A stretch of DNA of 35,800 bases from Hyphomicrobiales bacterium (GTDB taxonomy: Bacteria; Pseudomonadota; Alphaproteobacteria; Rhizobiales; OSC116): contig NVUH01000037.1 of NCBI GenBank assembly GCA_002401855.1, forward strand, positions 1-35,800. Reading direction: 5' to 3'. Made by a program: the position numbers and the translations under genes. The notes under the pieces were generated by a model. That model was not told the origin of the DNA and made no database searches. It saw nothing but the letters and a program-made list of their open reading frames with translations. Positions 16,449 through 25,608 of the stretch are shown here, piece after piece (position 1 is the first letter of the stretch; each line of letters begins with the position of its first letter).

Positions 16449-17915
16449 ATGAATATGATAAATCCGCTAGAACTTATTCAAGGTGTCGCTGATCGACTAT
16501 TTGTCAATGGCCAATGGGTGAAACCGACATCGCAAAATAGTTTGGAGGTTATTTCCCCTGCAAACGAAGATGTATTATTTACATATCACGAGGCGTCAAC
16601 GGCAGATATTGATCTGGCGGTTGCAGCAGCACGTGATGCGTTTGATAATGGCGAATGGCCAAGGCTTAGCCCTGAAGAACGCTCAAAATATCTAACCAAG
16701 GTGGCTGATTTATTACGTGAACGCATGCCAGATTTGGCAAAAGCGTGGACTGTGCAAGTTGGCGCGCCAATTGGCCTGACGCAAAAACTAGTTGGCCAGC
16801 AACCGCAATTATTTGATTATTATGCTGATTTGGCAAAAACCTATCCGTTTGAAGAAGAACGCACTCGGCCTGATGGTAACCGCACCATGGTGCTTAGAGA
16901 AGCGGTCGGTGTTGTTGCAGCCATCACACCTTGGAATGCGCCCATGGTGTTGCTTTGTTATAAAGTGGCCGCGGCATTGGCAGCAGGTTGTACAATTGTG
17001 GCCAAACCGTCACCCGAAACACCGTTAGAAGCGATGATAATGGCCGAATGTATTGAACAAGCTGGCTTGCCTAAAGGTGTGTTTAATTTGGTGCCTGCTG
17101 GGCGCGAGGTTGGCGATTATTTGATACGCCATGATGGCATTGATAAGGTGAGTTTTACAGGCAGCACGGCTGCGGGTAAACACATTGCTTCAGTTTGCGG
17201 CGAAAAATTAACCCGTTTCAATCTTGAACTAGGCGGTAAATCGGCGGCATTATTTCTAGAAGATGCCGATTTCGCGGCAGCCTTGCCAAGCTTGATGGTT
17301 TATTCGATGCCGATTACAGGGCAGGTGTGCTTTTCATTAACCCGTATCATTGTGCCCGAAAGTCGCAAAGACGAATTTATCGATATGTATGTCGCAGCCG
17401 TGGCCAATATCAAAGTTGGCGACCCGCAAGACCCGACCACCCTTATGGGGCCATTGACTATGAAGCGGCAACTAGATCGGGTGCAAAATTATATTGAGAG
17501 TGGTAAAAAGCAAGGCGCAAACCTTGCCTGTGGTGGCGGTGTGCCGGCTAATCTCAACAAAGGCTATTATATTGAGCCTACAGTGTTTACCGATGTAACA
17601 ACAGATATGGCCATCGCCCAAGAAGAAATTTTTGGCCCTGTTGTGTCGGTCATCACTTACAAAGATTTGGATGATGCGGTGGCAAAAACCAATGATACAA
17701 ATTATGGCCTGTCTGGCGCCATTTATACCCAAGATGCAGAATTGGGCTATCAAGTTGCTAAACGAATCAAATCGGGTAACTTGAGCATTAATGGGTTTGT
17801 TGTGGATGTGACCATGCCATTTGGTGGGTTTAAACAATCAGGCATTGGCCGTGAAGGCGGCGTTGAAGGTTTAGATGCTTATGTCGAAGTGAAAGCCATT
17901 CATCTAACATCTTAG
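16449..17915 (+). CDS. NAD(P)-dependent aldehyde dehydrogenase
   Basis: An ALDH-superfamily enzyme of 488 residues that oxidises an aldehyde to its acid. The NAD-binding stretch ITPWNAPMVLLCYKVAAAL and the FTGSTAAGK turn are present, as are the general-base Glu in LELGGKSAA and the nucleophile Cys in ITGQVCFSLTR. The C-terminal PFGGFKQSGIGREGG block is intact. ATG 16449 is preferred: GGAGG ends at 16440, eight bases before it, while an in-frame TTG at 16443 is too close. It is the fourth gene of the TRAP unit. Given ligM nearby, an aromatic aldehyde such as vanillin is a plausible substrate, but the broad family does not allow this to be read from sequence. Confidence 0.9.
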   Translation: MNMINPLELIQGVADRLFVNGQWVKPTSQNSLEVISPANEDVLFTYHEASTADIDLAVAAARDAFDNGEWPRLSPEERSKYLTKVADLLRERMPDLAKAWTVQVGAPIGLTQKLVGQQPQLFDYYADLAKTYPFEEERTRPDGNRTMVLREAVGVVAAITPWNAPMVLLCYKVAAALAAGCTIVAKPSPETPLEAMIMAECIEQAGLPKGVFNLVPAGREVGDYLIRHDGIDKVSFTGSTAAGKHIASVCGEKLTRFNLELGGKSAALFLEDADFAAALPSLMVYSMPITGQVCFSLTRIIVPESRKDEFIDMYVAAVANIKVGDPQDPTTLMGPLTMKRQLDRVQNYIESGKKQGANLACGGGVPANLNKGYYIEPTVFTDVTTDMAIAQEEIFGPVVSVITYKDLDDAVAKTNDTNYGLSGAIYTQDAELGYQVAKRIKSGNLSINGFVVDVTMPFGGFKQSGIGREGGVEGLDAYVEVKAIHLTS

Positions 17916-17932
17916 ACTAGAATGTAACATTA

Positions 17933-17967
17933 AAACCCGACTTCATTGATTTGAAGCCGGGTTTTTT
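17933..17967 (+). terminator. Intrinsic terminator after the TRAP/aldehyde dehydrogenase operon
   Basis: AAACCCGACTTCA pairs with TGAAGCCGGGTTT, with one mismatch around an ATTGATT loop, followed by a run of T (17961-17967). It closes the operon before the chemoreceptor gene. Confidence 0.87.
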
Positions 17968-18144
17968 AGGTTATTATAGGCAGAAGAGTGAATTTTGTTG
18001 ATTTAAGAAGATGGTTCAATTTATTGAATCAAAACATATATTTACACTTAGCAATGGCTAGTAAAAATCATTCAGATTTTGTTAATTTTAACTAGTTATA
18101 AGTGATAGAGACAAAAGTACTAGATCAATCGAGAGTTATATTTT

Positions 18145-20325
18145 ATGGATAAGCAACAAAACATTAAAACCAAAAAACAATCACGGTTTACAAAAATCGC
18201 TACTTTTTTACCAATCATTATGATTAGTATGACGTTTATGGCCAGTGGTGCGACGGGAATTATTGGCTATTTAAATGGGCAAACGGGGTTGGAAAAAGCA
18301 ACTGTCGGCGAATTAAACACTCTGGCAGCTTCGCGTGCTGATATTTTAAATTTAAAATTGAATACAGTTAAAAATGATTTATCTACAATGGTTTCTGGCA
18401 GTGCCATTAAAATTGTGCTTAACGAATTGAACAGCGCGATTGTCAATATGGAAGTGGATATTCCTGCGGTGTTATCTTATTTCCAAGGCGCTGAAACAGC
18501 TTCGGAACGCGCTACATTTGATGGCACTGGCGAAAAAACCATGTATGCCTATGGTCATACAGGCGTTCACAAATCATTCTCAACAAGTTGGGCAGCTTCT
18601 GGTTATGGCGATGTTTATGTGCTTAATAAAGATGGCCGTATCATATATAGTGTTGCTAAATCAAAAGACTTTTTGCTAGATGTGAATGGTGATGAATTAA
18701 AAGATGGTGATTTGGCGCAATTATTTGCTAAGGCCAAAGATTTACCAGAAGGCACACAAATTTCGTCAAGCTTTAAACCTTATAAATTTGCTGGTGATAA
18801 GCCCGTATTATTTGTGGCTCAACCAGTTTGGATTGGTTCATTTATTGATGACCCTGCATTCTCTGGGGTGATTGTTATCCGCCTAGATGTTGATTTTTTC
18901 GACAATATCGTGTCTAAAACCGAAGGTTTGGGCGAAACAGGCCAAGTGTTTATCGCCGATGTCAATGGTCAGGTACTGACAAATATGCCACGGGCATCAG
19001 CCCCAACTGCATTGGTCGCTAATTTGCAATATGACGCGATTACAGAGGTTGCAGAACAAAAGCTAATTACTGATGGTGTTGCGGTCAATTCCGATGGTGT
19101 CGATATGTTGGTCACAGCCCGTCCATTTACATTTTTTGATATGACATGGGTGATTGTGGCTGAACGTAGCATGGATGAAGCGATGAGTGCTGTTCATGAA
19201 ATGCGCAATGGCATGCTGATTGGTGGCTTAATCGTGTTGCTGGTAGCGGCGGCGATTGCGATTATGGTGTCACGTTCTATCACCAAACCTTTGTCGCGTT
19301 TGACAACTGATATGCGGGCGCTTTCAAAAGGCGAGACGGATGAAGATATGAGTGCTAAATATTGGATTAATGAATTGCGCACTATGGCAAATTCTTTGCT
19401 GGTGTTTAAAGACAATGCGATTGCACGTGTGCAAGCAGAGGCCGAAAAAGCCAAACTCAATGAAGCCGAACTTATGAAGGCTCAGTATATTTCTGATTTG
19501 ATTGAGGGTTTCCAAAATAGCTCAACAGATAACATCGGCAATGTGAAACAAGCGTCTGATCGTTTGGAAGGCGTGTCTAAGGATCTGAATGTATCTGCTA
19601 CAGAAATGCAAAATCAAAGCCGCTTGGTGATAGGTAATGTAGAAGATACATCAAATAATGTAACCAGTGCAGCAACCGCGACCGAAGAAATGGTGGCATC
19701 AATCAGTGAAATTGCACAACAAGCTTCACTGTCAACTGATATTGCCGAAGAAGCCCGCACCAAAACCAGTGAAACGGTAGAGGTGATCAATACCTTGTCT
19801 TCAAGCGCTAAGCATATTGAGCAAGTGGTTAAATTAATTGAAGAGATTGCTGAGCAAACTAATTTGCTAGCACTTAACGCGACCATTGAAGCGGCGCGGG
19901 CAGGTGATGCAGGTAAAGGTTTTGCGGTTGTGGCTAACGAAGTGAAGAGCTTGGCTAACCAAACTGCCAAAGCTACAGACGAAATTGCTGAACGGGTGTC
20001 GGCCATTCAAGAAGACAGTCAAAAAGCCACCAGAGCCATTGTCGAAGTTGAAAATATCATCGGTAAACTTTCAGATAGCTCATTAGGCGTGGCTTCAGCT
20101 GTAGAAGAGCAAAGCGCGGTGATTAATGAAATTTCTTCAAATGTTGCGAATGCCTCTGGCTTGTCGACAAAAAGTGCGGATAGCATGAATGTAGTGGGCG
20201 CATCAATCGATGATACGAAAAATGTATCTAATGATGTTTATGGTTTGGCGAACGATCTTAAAGGTCAAGTGGCAAGTCTAGAAACCGATATTTCTGATTT
20301 TCTTAAAGGCGTTAAATCTGCCTAA
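18145..20325 (+). CDS. Methyl-accepting chemotaxis protein with dCache sensor
   Basis: A 726-residue chemoreceptor. It has a first membrane helix (about 20-42), a long periplasmic part (about 43-350) with two Cache-like modules, seen at [16 protein letters not shown] and [16 protein letters not shown], a second helix (about 353-375), a HAMP region starting at [12 protein letters not shown], and a cytoplasmic signalling hairpin. The hairpin tip, [20 protein letters not shown] followed by [15 protein letters not shown], matches the family. The sensor pocket motif for amino acids is not evident. It lies between the transporter/aldehyde dehydrogenase unit and the second LigM locus, so chemotaxis to the same aromatic compound is an attractive inference. 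Its stop overlaps by four bases the stop of the convergent LysR gene. Confidence 0.93.
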   Translation: MDKQQNIKTKKQSRFTKIATFLPIIMISMTFMASGATGIIGYLNGQTGLEKATVGELNTLAASRADILNLKLNTVKNDLSTMVSGSAIKIVLNELNSAIVNMEVDIPAVLSYFQGAETASERATFDGTGEKTMYAYGHTGVHKSFSTSWAASGYGDVYVLNKDGRIIYSVAKSKDFLLDVNGDELKDGDLAQLFAKAKDLPEGTQISSSFKPYKFAGDKPVLFVAQPVWIGSFIDDPAFSGVIVIRLDVDFFDNIVSKTEGLGETGQVFIADVNGQVLTNMPRASAPTALVANLQYDAITEVAEQKLITDGVAVNSDGVDMLVTARPFTFFDMTWVIVAERSMDEAMSAVHEMRNGMLIGGLIVLLVAAAIAIMVSRSITKPLSRLTTDMRALSKGETDEDMSAKYWINELRTMANSLLVFKDNAIARVQAEAEKAKLNEAELMKAQYISDLIEGFQNSSTDNIGNVKQASDRLEGVSKDLNVSATEMQNQSRLVIGNVEDTSNNVTSAATATEEMVASISEIAQQASLSTDIAEEARTKTSETVEVINTLSSSAKHIEQVVKLIEEIAEQTNLLALNATIEAARAGDAGKGFAVVANEVKSLANQTAKATDEIAERVSAIQEDSQKATRAIVEVENIIGKLSDSSLGVASAVEEQSAVINEISSNVANASGLSTKSADSMNVVGASIDDTKNVSNDVYGLANDLKGQVASLETDISDFLKGVKSA

Positions 20326-21530
20326 GCAAAATCCTCGGTTAGCTGCATGATGATGTGCTTAAATGCGGCTAATGGTTTGGAATCAATATCAGATGCTAAA
20401 AATGTCAATCCAATGGCGTTTTTAGCATTTGGCATTTTTACGCCTATGCTTTTCAACTCAGGGTGTAAATTGGCTAGTTTTTCTTGACTGTAACTCAACA
20501 CCGCAATTGAATCACTGTTGATGATCATTTGTTCAGCATTGGTGAATGAATGTATCTCGCAAGTTTGAGTTGGCGGTGTGAGGTTCAAATTTTTAAAAAA
20601 CATTTCCAAATATTCACGCACTGGCGTGCCGTGCGGCGCTCCAATCCATTGTTGGTTCTGCAATGCCGTCACATTATCGGTTTGCTGGTGGCAGGGGTGG
20701 TCTTTGCGGGCAATTAGCGCATATTGTTCGGAATATATATAAGCCTCTTGCAAATCATCATGAGGCGGCGGGCTTCTCAACATGCCCATAATGCAATCTA
20801 TATCGCCTTGGTGCAACGCCTGTATCAGCATCGCATAATTGCCCGATACAGCAATGAGCCGCAATGATGGGTGCTGTTTGGTCAATTTCCCAAATGCTTT
20901 GGCCACTAAGTCCTGCCCCGAAAATGGCAACATGCCGACAGCGATACGTCCTACCAAACCTTCAGTTTTGCCGTTTAATTTTTGCGGCAAAATATCAAAT
21001 TGTTTATGTAACTCATTATATAGAGCAGTTAATTGCCAGGCCAAAGGGGTCGCTGTTAATCCATCACGTTTGCGTATAAATATCGGCAGGTCTAAATATT
21101 GCGAAACAGCCAATATGGCGCGGCTAATGGCAGGTTGTTTCAGCTCGATATTCTCGGCGGCTTTGCTTGCGCCGCCAAACCTTGTCACTGCGGCGATTGC
21201 AACCAAATGATGCCACTTTAAAAAACTCTGTATGCTTATTTGCCGGCCTGTTTCAGCTGCTATATAGGCTTCAACATCCTGTATTTTGGTCAAGGCGGAT
21301 ATGGATTGCTGCACCACAATTTCACCCAATGCAGTTGGCTCAGCACCGCCCCAACCGCGTTGAAATAAGCGTATGCCCAAAGATATCTCGGCGGCTTTTA
21401 TGCTGCGCGATGCCACCGATTGGGTCATGTTTAAATGGGTTGCGGCCACGGCAAAACCGCGGTGGCGCGCCACAGCGGCGATGATTCTAATTTGTTTGAG
21501 GCTAAGTATGGCTCGGTTTTCATTGTGCAT
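20322..21530 (-). CDS. LysR-family regulator with two N-terminal HTH domains
   Basis: A 402-residue regulator, about 100 longer than usual. A first LysR HTH spans about 9-68 ([47 protein letters not shown]). A second full HTH spans about 102-161 ([55 protein letters not shown]). The substrate-binding domain then runs from about 185 (GRIAVGMLP) to 395. Two HTH units in one chain could bridge two half-sites or contact longer DNA. It is divergent from the second ligM-like gene with a 21-base inverted repeat of LysR type between them, so it probably controls that gene. Convergent overlap with the chemoreceptor gene at the stop codons. Confidence 0.88.
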   Translation of the reverse strand: MHNENRAILSLKQIRIIAAVARHRGFAVAATHLNMTQSVASRSIKAAEISLGIRLFQRGWGGAEPTALGEIVVQQSISALTKIQDVEAYIAAETGRQISIQSFLKWHHLVAIAAVTRFGGASKAAENIELKQPAISRAILAVSQYLDLPIFIRKRDGLTATPLAWQLTALYNELHKQFDILPQKLNGKTEGLVGRIAVGMLPFSGQDLVAKAFGKLTKQHPSLRLIAVSGNYAMLIQALHQGDIDCIMGMLRSPPPHDDLQEAYIYSEQYALIARKDHPCHQQTDNVTALQNQQWIGAPHGTPVREYLEMFFKNLNLTPPTQTCEIHSFTNAEQMIINSDSIAVLSYSQEKLANLHPELKSIGVKMPNAKNAIGLTFLASDIDSKPLAAFKHIIMQLTEDFA

Positions 21531-21556
21531 TTTATATTATTACCAAATTGCCAGTT

Positions 21557-21577
21557 CTTATGCAAGATAAGCATAAG
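21557..21577. promoter_or_regulatory. LysR-type binding site between the two-HTH regulator and ligM2
   Basis: CTTATGC (21557-21563) and GCATAAG (21571-21577) form a perfect inverted repeat with a 7-base spacer. It contains T-N11-A (T21561, A21573), the LysR consensus. It lies 27 bases upstream of the regulator start and about 50 upstream of the ligM2 start, so it could serve both promoters. Confidence 0.75.
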
Positions 21578-21628
21578 CTGATTAAAAACAGAAATGCTAA
21601 CTTGTCTTGAACCAAAAAAGTGAGAGAT

Positions 21629-22984
21629 ATGATGAAGAATGAAAGTTTAGAGAGCAAAATAAACAGAATTGGCAGTGCGGTTGATATGATGCGTAATTCG
21701 CAAATTGGGCCATATTTGTTTCCAATTGAGCCAGAATATACCAATTGGCGTGATGAGCAAGAGGCGTGGCGCAAAACCGCCATCCTGTTTAACCAATCTT
21801 ATCATATGACAGATTTATATATAGAAGGGCCGGATTGCTATAAATTGCTATCGGCTTTAGGGGTGAATACATTCAATAATTTCGGCCCTAACAAAGCCAA
21901 ACAATTTGTGGTGTGTAATTATGATGGCTATGTAATTGGCGATAGCATTCTTTATGGCATTGGCGAAAATAAGGTCAATATTGTTGGCCGCCCCCCCACC
22001 ATTAATTGGGTGTCATTTCATGCCGAAACAGGTGATTATGACGTGACGATTCGGCGCGATGAGCGTTCACTATACAATCCGCAACCACGCGAGACTTACC
22101 GCTTCCAAGTGCAAGGCCCCAATGCGCAAAAGATATTCGAAAAGGTCAATGGCGGCCCCGTAGGCAAAACAAAATTTTTCCATATGTTAGAATTTAACAT
22201 TGGCGATTATAAAGTAACAGGGCTTAACCATCAAATGTCAGGTTTTCCAGGGTTTGAATTTTGGGGGCCTGCTGATGAAGGCGATGCAGTGAAAACCGTA
22301 TTGGTAGAAGCAGGCGCAGAGTTTGGTCTTAAGCTCGGTGGCAGCCGCAGCTATTCAACTTCGGCGATCGAGTCTGGTTGGATACCATCCCCGATGCCAG
22401 CTATTTATGCGGGAGATAAAATGAGGGCTTATCGCGAATGGTTAGGTGCCAATAGTTTCGAAGCCATTGCCTCATTGGGCGGCAGTTATGTTTCAGACAA
22501 TATCGAGGATTATTATCAAACACCGTGGGATTTGGGCTATGGCTTCATGGTCAAATTTGATCACGAATTTATCGGCCGTGCGGCATTAGAAGAAATGGCC
22601 AAACGTAAACACCGCAAGAAGAGTTGGCTGTATTGGGATAAAGAGGATGTGCTTAAAATCTTTGGCAGCATGTATGAGCAAGGTGACAACCGCTATAAAT
22701 ATTTAGAATTGCCAGCCGCTCATTATGCCACACATCCGCTGGATAAAATTATGAAAAACGGCAAGATGATCGGGCTTTCTACTTACCCTGTTTATTCAGC
22801 CAATATACGCGGCTGGATTTCACTTTGTATGATTGATGAGGATGAAGTCATTTATGGTGATGAAGTGACTGTGGTGTGGGGAGAACCAGATGGCGGCAGT
22901 GATAAAGTTGGTGTTGAGCGTCACATTCAATTGGATGTGAAAGCCAAGATTGCGCCCAAACCATTCACTCAAATAAAAGTTTAA
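21629..22984 (+). CDS. LigM-like THF-dependent demethylase, divergent paralogue
   Basis: A GcvT-fold protein of about 450 residues, clearly paralogous to ligM at 11888: RNSQIGPYLFPIEPEYTNW, FNQSYHM, VGRPPTINW, FQVQGPNAQ, SRSYSTSAIESGWIPSPMPA, FIGRAALEE, VVWGEPDGGSDK. The catalytic Tyr position (LigM Tyr247) is kept in SRSYSTS. Several pocket positions differ: the second Tyr of YVYP is Phe (YLFP), FDQ-x-HHM is FNQSYHM, and RHGMAGAPGLEIWGPYE is NHQMSGFPGFEFWGPAD. The methyl acceptor is probably still THF, but the methylated substrate is probably not the same as for ligM. Start choice is uncertain: GTG 21620, ATG 21629 and ATG 21632 are all in frame, and none has a strong ribosome site. It is separately regulated, apparently by the divergent LysR protein rather than GntR. 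Confidence 0.82.
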   Translation: MMKNESLESKINRIGSAVDMMRNSQIGPYLFPIEPEYTNWRDEQEAWRKTAILFNQSYHMTDLYIEGPDCYKLLSALGVNTFNNFGPNKAKQFVVCNYDGYVIGDSILYGIGENKVNIVGRPPTINWVSFHAETGDYDVTIRRDERSLYNPQPRETYRFQVQGPNAQKIFEKVNGGPVGKTKFFHMLEFNIGDYKVTGLNHQMSGFPGFEFWGPADEGDAVKTVLVEAGAEFGLKLGGSRSYSTSAIESGWIPSPMPAIYAGDKMRAYREWLGANSFEAIASLGGSYVSDNIEDYYQTPWDLGYGFMVKFDHEFIGRAALEEMAKRKHRKKSWLYWDKEDVLKIFGSMYEQGDNRYKYLELPAAHYATHPLDKIMKNGKMIGLSTYPVYSANIRGWISLCMIDEDEVIYGDEVTVVWGEPDGGSDKVGVERHIQLDVKAKIAPKPFTQIKV

Positions 22985-22997
22985 TGTGAACCAAACC

Positions 22998-23026
22998 CGA
23001 TCGTTAGGTCATAAACCTAACGATCG
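22998..23026. terminator. Strong hairpin between convergent ligM2 and purU
   Basis: CGATCGTTAGGT (22998-23009) pairs perfectly with ACCTAACGATCG (23015-23026) around CATAA. There is no T run on either side, so it may stop or protect transcripts from both genes as a stable stem rather than as a classic terminator. Confidence 0.65.
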
Positions 23027-23042
23027 ATAATGGAGAAGAAAA

Positions 23043-23903
23043 CTAATTCTTAAACACAACGGTTTTTGTGCCATTGAGCAAAACACGGTTTTCCAAATGA
23101 TAACGCACGGCTCTGGCCAAAACACGCCGTTCTATATCACGGCCCTTGCGCACTAAATCATTGGGCATGTCATTATGGCTAATCGGTTCAACATCTTGCA
23201 CAATGATCGGGCCTTCATCTAAATCGGCGGTTACATAATGAGCGGTTGCGCCAATCATTTTCACACCACGTTCATAGGCTTGATGATAAGGTTTTGCGCC
23301 CTTGAAACCGGGCAAGAAACTATGATGAATGTTGATGCAACGACCTTGTAAAAACCGCGAAAAATCATCCGATAAGATTTGCATATAACGCGCCAAAACA
23401 ACAAGTTCCGCACCAGAATCGGTGATGATTTGTTTGATTTGGGCTTCTTGCTGAGGTTTTGTATCTTTGGTAATGGGTAAATGATGAAAAGCAATGTCGC
23501 CGATCAGCGAAATATTCAACACTTGCTGCGGGTGGTTAGATACAATGCCAACCACTTCTATATTTAACTCGCCAATGCGCGCGCGATATAAAAGATCACC
23601 CAAACAATGGTCAAATTTAGACACCATCATTAAAACTTTTCGAGTTTCTTTGCGGTCGTTTAAATTCCAAGACATTTTATATCGCTCACCAAGTGGAGTA
23701 AAAGCCTCTCTTAGGGCCGCAATCTCAATGTCGTTGCTGGATAGGTCAAATACAATGCGCATAAAAAACAATGAGGTGGCTGAATCGTTATATTGTTGTG
23801 CGTCTAAGATGTTGGCACCATTCTCAAATAGGAAACCAGTAGTCTTGGTGACAAGACCTGGTTGGTCTTGGCAGGATAAAGTCAAAATAAAAGTTTTGTT
23901 CAC
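23043..23903 (-). CDS. purU: Formyltetrahydrofolate deformylase
   Basis: PurU hydrolyses 10-formyl-THF to formate and THF. The 286-residue length is typical. The N-terminal ACT domain (about 5-85) begins [19 protein letters not shown], and the formyltransferase-fold domain (about 90-280) holds the catalytic Asn and His in [11 protein letters not shown], with GATAHYVT and the catalytic Asp in [11 protein letters not shown]. The start is GTG at 23903 with AGGGAG upstream; an ATG four bases before is out of frame. It is divergent from metF, and the shared spacer carries two variants of the GntR palindrome. Together with LigM and MetF it would empty methyl groups from THF as formate, so the gene here probably serves catabolism rather than purine balance. 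Confidence 0.95.
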   Translation of the reverse strand: MNKTFILTLSCQDQPGLVTKTTGFLFENGANILDAQQYNDSATSLFFMRIVFDLSSNDIEIAALREAFTPLGERYKMSWNLNDRKETRKVLMMVSKFDHCLGDLLYRARIGELNIEVVGIVSNHPQQVLNISLIGDIAFHHLPITKDTKPQQEAQIKQIITDSGAELVVLARYMQILSDDFSRFLQGRCINIHHSFLPGFKGAKPYHQAYERGVKMIGATAHYVTADLDEGPIIVQDVEPISHNDMPNDLVRKGRDIERRVLARAVRYHLENRVLLNGTKTVVFKN

Positions 23904-23942
23904 ACATTTACTCCCTAAGTGTTTGCAATATTATCACATATT

Positions 23943-23954
23943 ATTGTATACATT
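23943..23954. promoter_or_regulatory. Predicted GntR operator, purU-proximal
   Basis: ATTGTATACATT differs by one base from the perfect AATGTATACATT found at the lig and ligM promoters. It is 40 bases upstream of the purU start and lies in the purU/metF spacer. Confidence 0.6.
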
Positions 23955-24004
23955 AATAGTGGTAAAACTAAATTATCACTGATATATTTTCAAAAACAAT
24001 AATT

Positions 24005-24034
24005 ATTGCATACATTTTTAAAATATGCTTATAT
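24005..24034 (+). promoter_or_regulatory. Predicted metF promoter with GntR operator variant
   Basis: ATTGCATACATT (24005-24016) differs by two bases from the regulon palindrome. It overlaps TTGCAT (24006-24011), a possible -35, with TTATAT (24029-24034) as a -10 after 17 bases. Binding would cover the -35 of metF. Confidence 0.5.
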
Positions 24035-24090
24035 AGAATCAATCAAATGAAAAGGCTTTTAAAGTCAGTAATGAGAGTAAACGAATTAAC

Positions 24091-24951
24091 ATGATGGCTA
24101 CAGACTTAAATTCACAAATATTGACTAATTTTTTAAATGGCTATACGGCAGAAGTCACTTCTGGCGATAAAAAATCAATGGCAGCCGCCGAGAAAATGAT
24201 GGATAAAGGTGCGGAAGTTTTTGTGGCTTCATTGCCCAAGGATACAATCGACAAACAAGTGGCGGCAGTGGTGAAAATTCATCAAGCGGGTTTAAAACCC
24301 GTCCCGCATATTGTTGCCCGTAACATCAAAAATTTAGCCGCTCTAGAAACCACATTAAATCGCTTTGTTATCGAAGCAGAAATTGACACCGCGCTTATAT
24401 TGGGTGGTGACCGTGATGATGCGGTTGGCGATTTTGATGCCAGCTTGCAATTGATTGAAACGGGCTTGTTACAAAAGGTCGGCATTAAAAAAATCTATTT
24501 AGGTTGTTATCCTGAAGGACATCCGCGGATCAGCACCGAGATATTAGATAAATCCCGCGCGGCAAAATTGATCGCGGCCGAAAAAGCTGGTTTGGAAGTT
24601 GAATTGGTTAGTCAGTTTTGTTTTGAGTCACAACCCATTATCGAATTTGCGCGTAAATTACGTGCTGAAGGGGTTAAAGTCCCGTTCAGAGTCGGCGTTG
24701 CTGGGCCTTCAAGCCGTGCGACATTGGTTAAATATGCAATTATTTGCGGCGTTGGTGCGTCATTGCGGGCGTTAAAAGAGCGTCAAGATTTGGCCAAAAA
24801 TATGACATCGGGCGAAACGCCAGAAAAGCTAATCACTGAACTGGCAGAAGCTCTGGAACAACAACCAGAATTAGGCTTAAACGGCGTGCATTTCTTCACT
24901 TTTGGTTCACTCGAAAAATCAGCCACATTTGTGAATCAAGTTGTAAATTAA
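24091..24951 (+). CDS. metF: Methylenetetrahydrofolate reductase, catabolic MetF type
   Basis: A 286-residue FAD-linked TIM-barrel protein of the MetF family. Visible family features are the N-terminal strand with Glu (TAEVTSGDKKS, matching the catalytic Glu region), PVPHIVARN, ALILGGDRDD where MetF has its R/G-GD flavin-site motif, IYLGCYPEGHPR, and SQFCFESQPI. In lignin-degrading sphingomonads a metF next to ligM runs in the oxidative direction, converting 5-methyl-THF to 5,10-methylene-THF. The divergent pairing with purU, and distance of about 1 kb from ligM2, fit the same use here. Two ATG codons stand in tandem at 24091; the ribosome site is weak. The promoter contains a variant of the GntR operator. 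Confidence 0.85.
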   Translation: MMATDLNSQILTNFLNGYTAEVTSGDKKSMAAAEKMMDKGAEVFVASLPKDTIDKQVAAVVKIHQAGLKPVPHIVARNIKNLAALETTLNRFVIEAEIDTALILGGDRDDAVGDFDASLQLIETGLLQKVGIKKIYLGCYPEGHPRISTEILDKSRAAKLIAAEKAGLEVELVSQFCFESQPIIEFARKLRAEGVKVPFRVGVAGPSSRATLVKYAIICGVGASLRALKERQDLAKNMTSGETPEKLITELAEALEQQPELGLNGVHFFTFGSLEKSATFVNQVVN

Positions 24952-25092
24952 GTTTGATTCCTAAATGCCAAATTCAAAACTGGCCGCATAATAGCCAATA
25001 TCGAATATCAAGCGTATCTCCATTAAATTAAAATAAAATCGTAATGGTATTTTTACCAATTTGCTGCTTTGTTATAACTATTTGGAGGATAT

Positions 25093-25506
25093 ATGGATTT
25101 TAATATATTTTTGCTACCCGCGGCTTTATTTCCGGCAATGCCGTTAATGTTGATTAGTTTTGGCAACCGCTATTCGTCTATGTCTAGCCTCATCCGAAAA
25201 ATTCATGATGAATTGATAGATAGTGATGAAAGCAAAAAAACCAAAAGTGCAGTAAGTTACATGCGGCAGATAGGTATTTTACGAAAACGCTTAATGTTAA
25301 ACCGCGCGACGCAAACCTTAGGTGCGTTAGGTTTTTTTATCAATCTTGTGGCCATGTATTCGGCTTTTGTGAATTTGGACTGGTTCGATGTTACCTTTAC
25401 CATTGGCATGTCAACGTTTGGCCTTTCCATCTTGTTATTTATAATCGAGATACAATTGGCAACGCGTGCTTTGGATATGCATCTAGAAGACTTGGAAGAA
25501 TTGTGA
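25093..25506 (+). CDS. DUF2721-family membrane protein
   Basis: A 137-residue protein of the DUF2721 pattern: a first membrane segment with LLPAALFPAMPLMLISFGNR (about 6-25), a cytosolic stretch with the SSLIRKIHDEL helix and RKRLMLNRA, then two more membrane segments (about 75-97 and 103-124) and the terminal EIQLATRALDMHLEDL. Family function is unknown. The ATG follows GGAGGA at good spacing. It stands between metF and an NTF2-like gene with no clear functional link. Confidence 0.85.
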   Translation: MDFNIFLLPAALFPAMPLMLISFGNRYSSMSSLIRKIHDELIDSDESKKTKSAVSYMRQIGILRKRLMLNRATQTLGALGFFINLVAMYSAFVNLDWFDVTFTIGMSTFGLSILLFIIEIQLATRALDMHLEDLEEL

Positions 25507-25608
25507 TGGAATAAAGCATAAAAATTTCAATTATCTGTCTATTAACCTATATTACACTAAAGTTTGTTATAAGTTCGTTCGGGTCAAATAAATTATGTAA
25601 GTTTCAGC

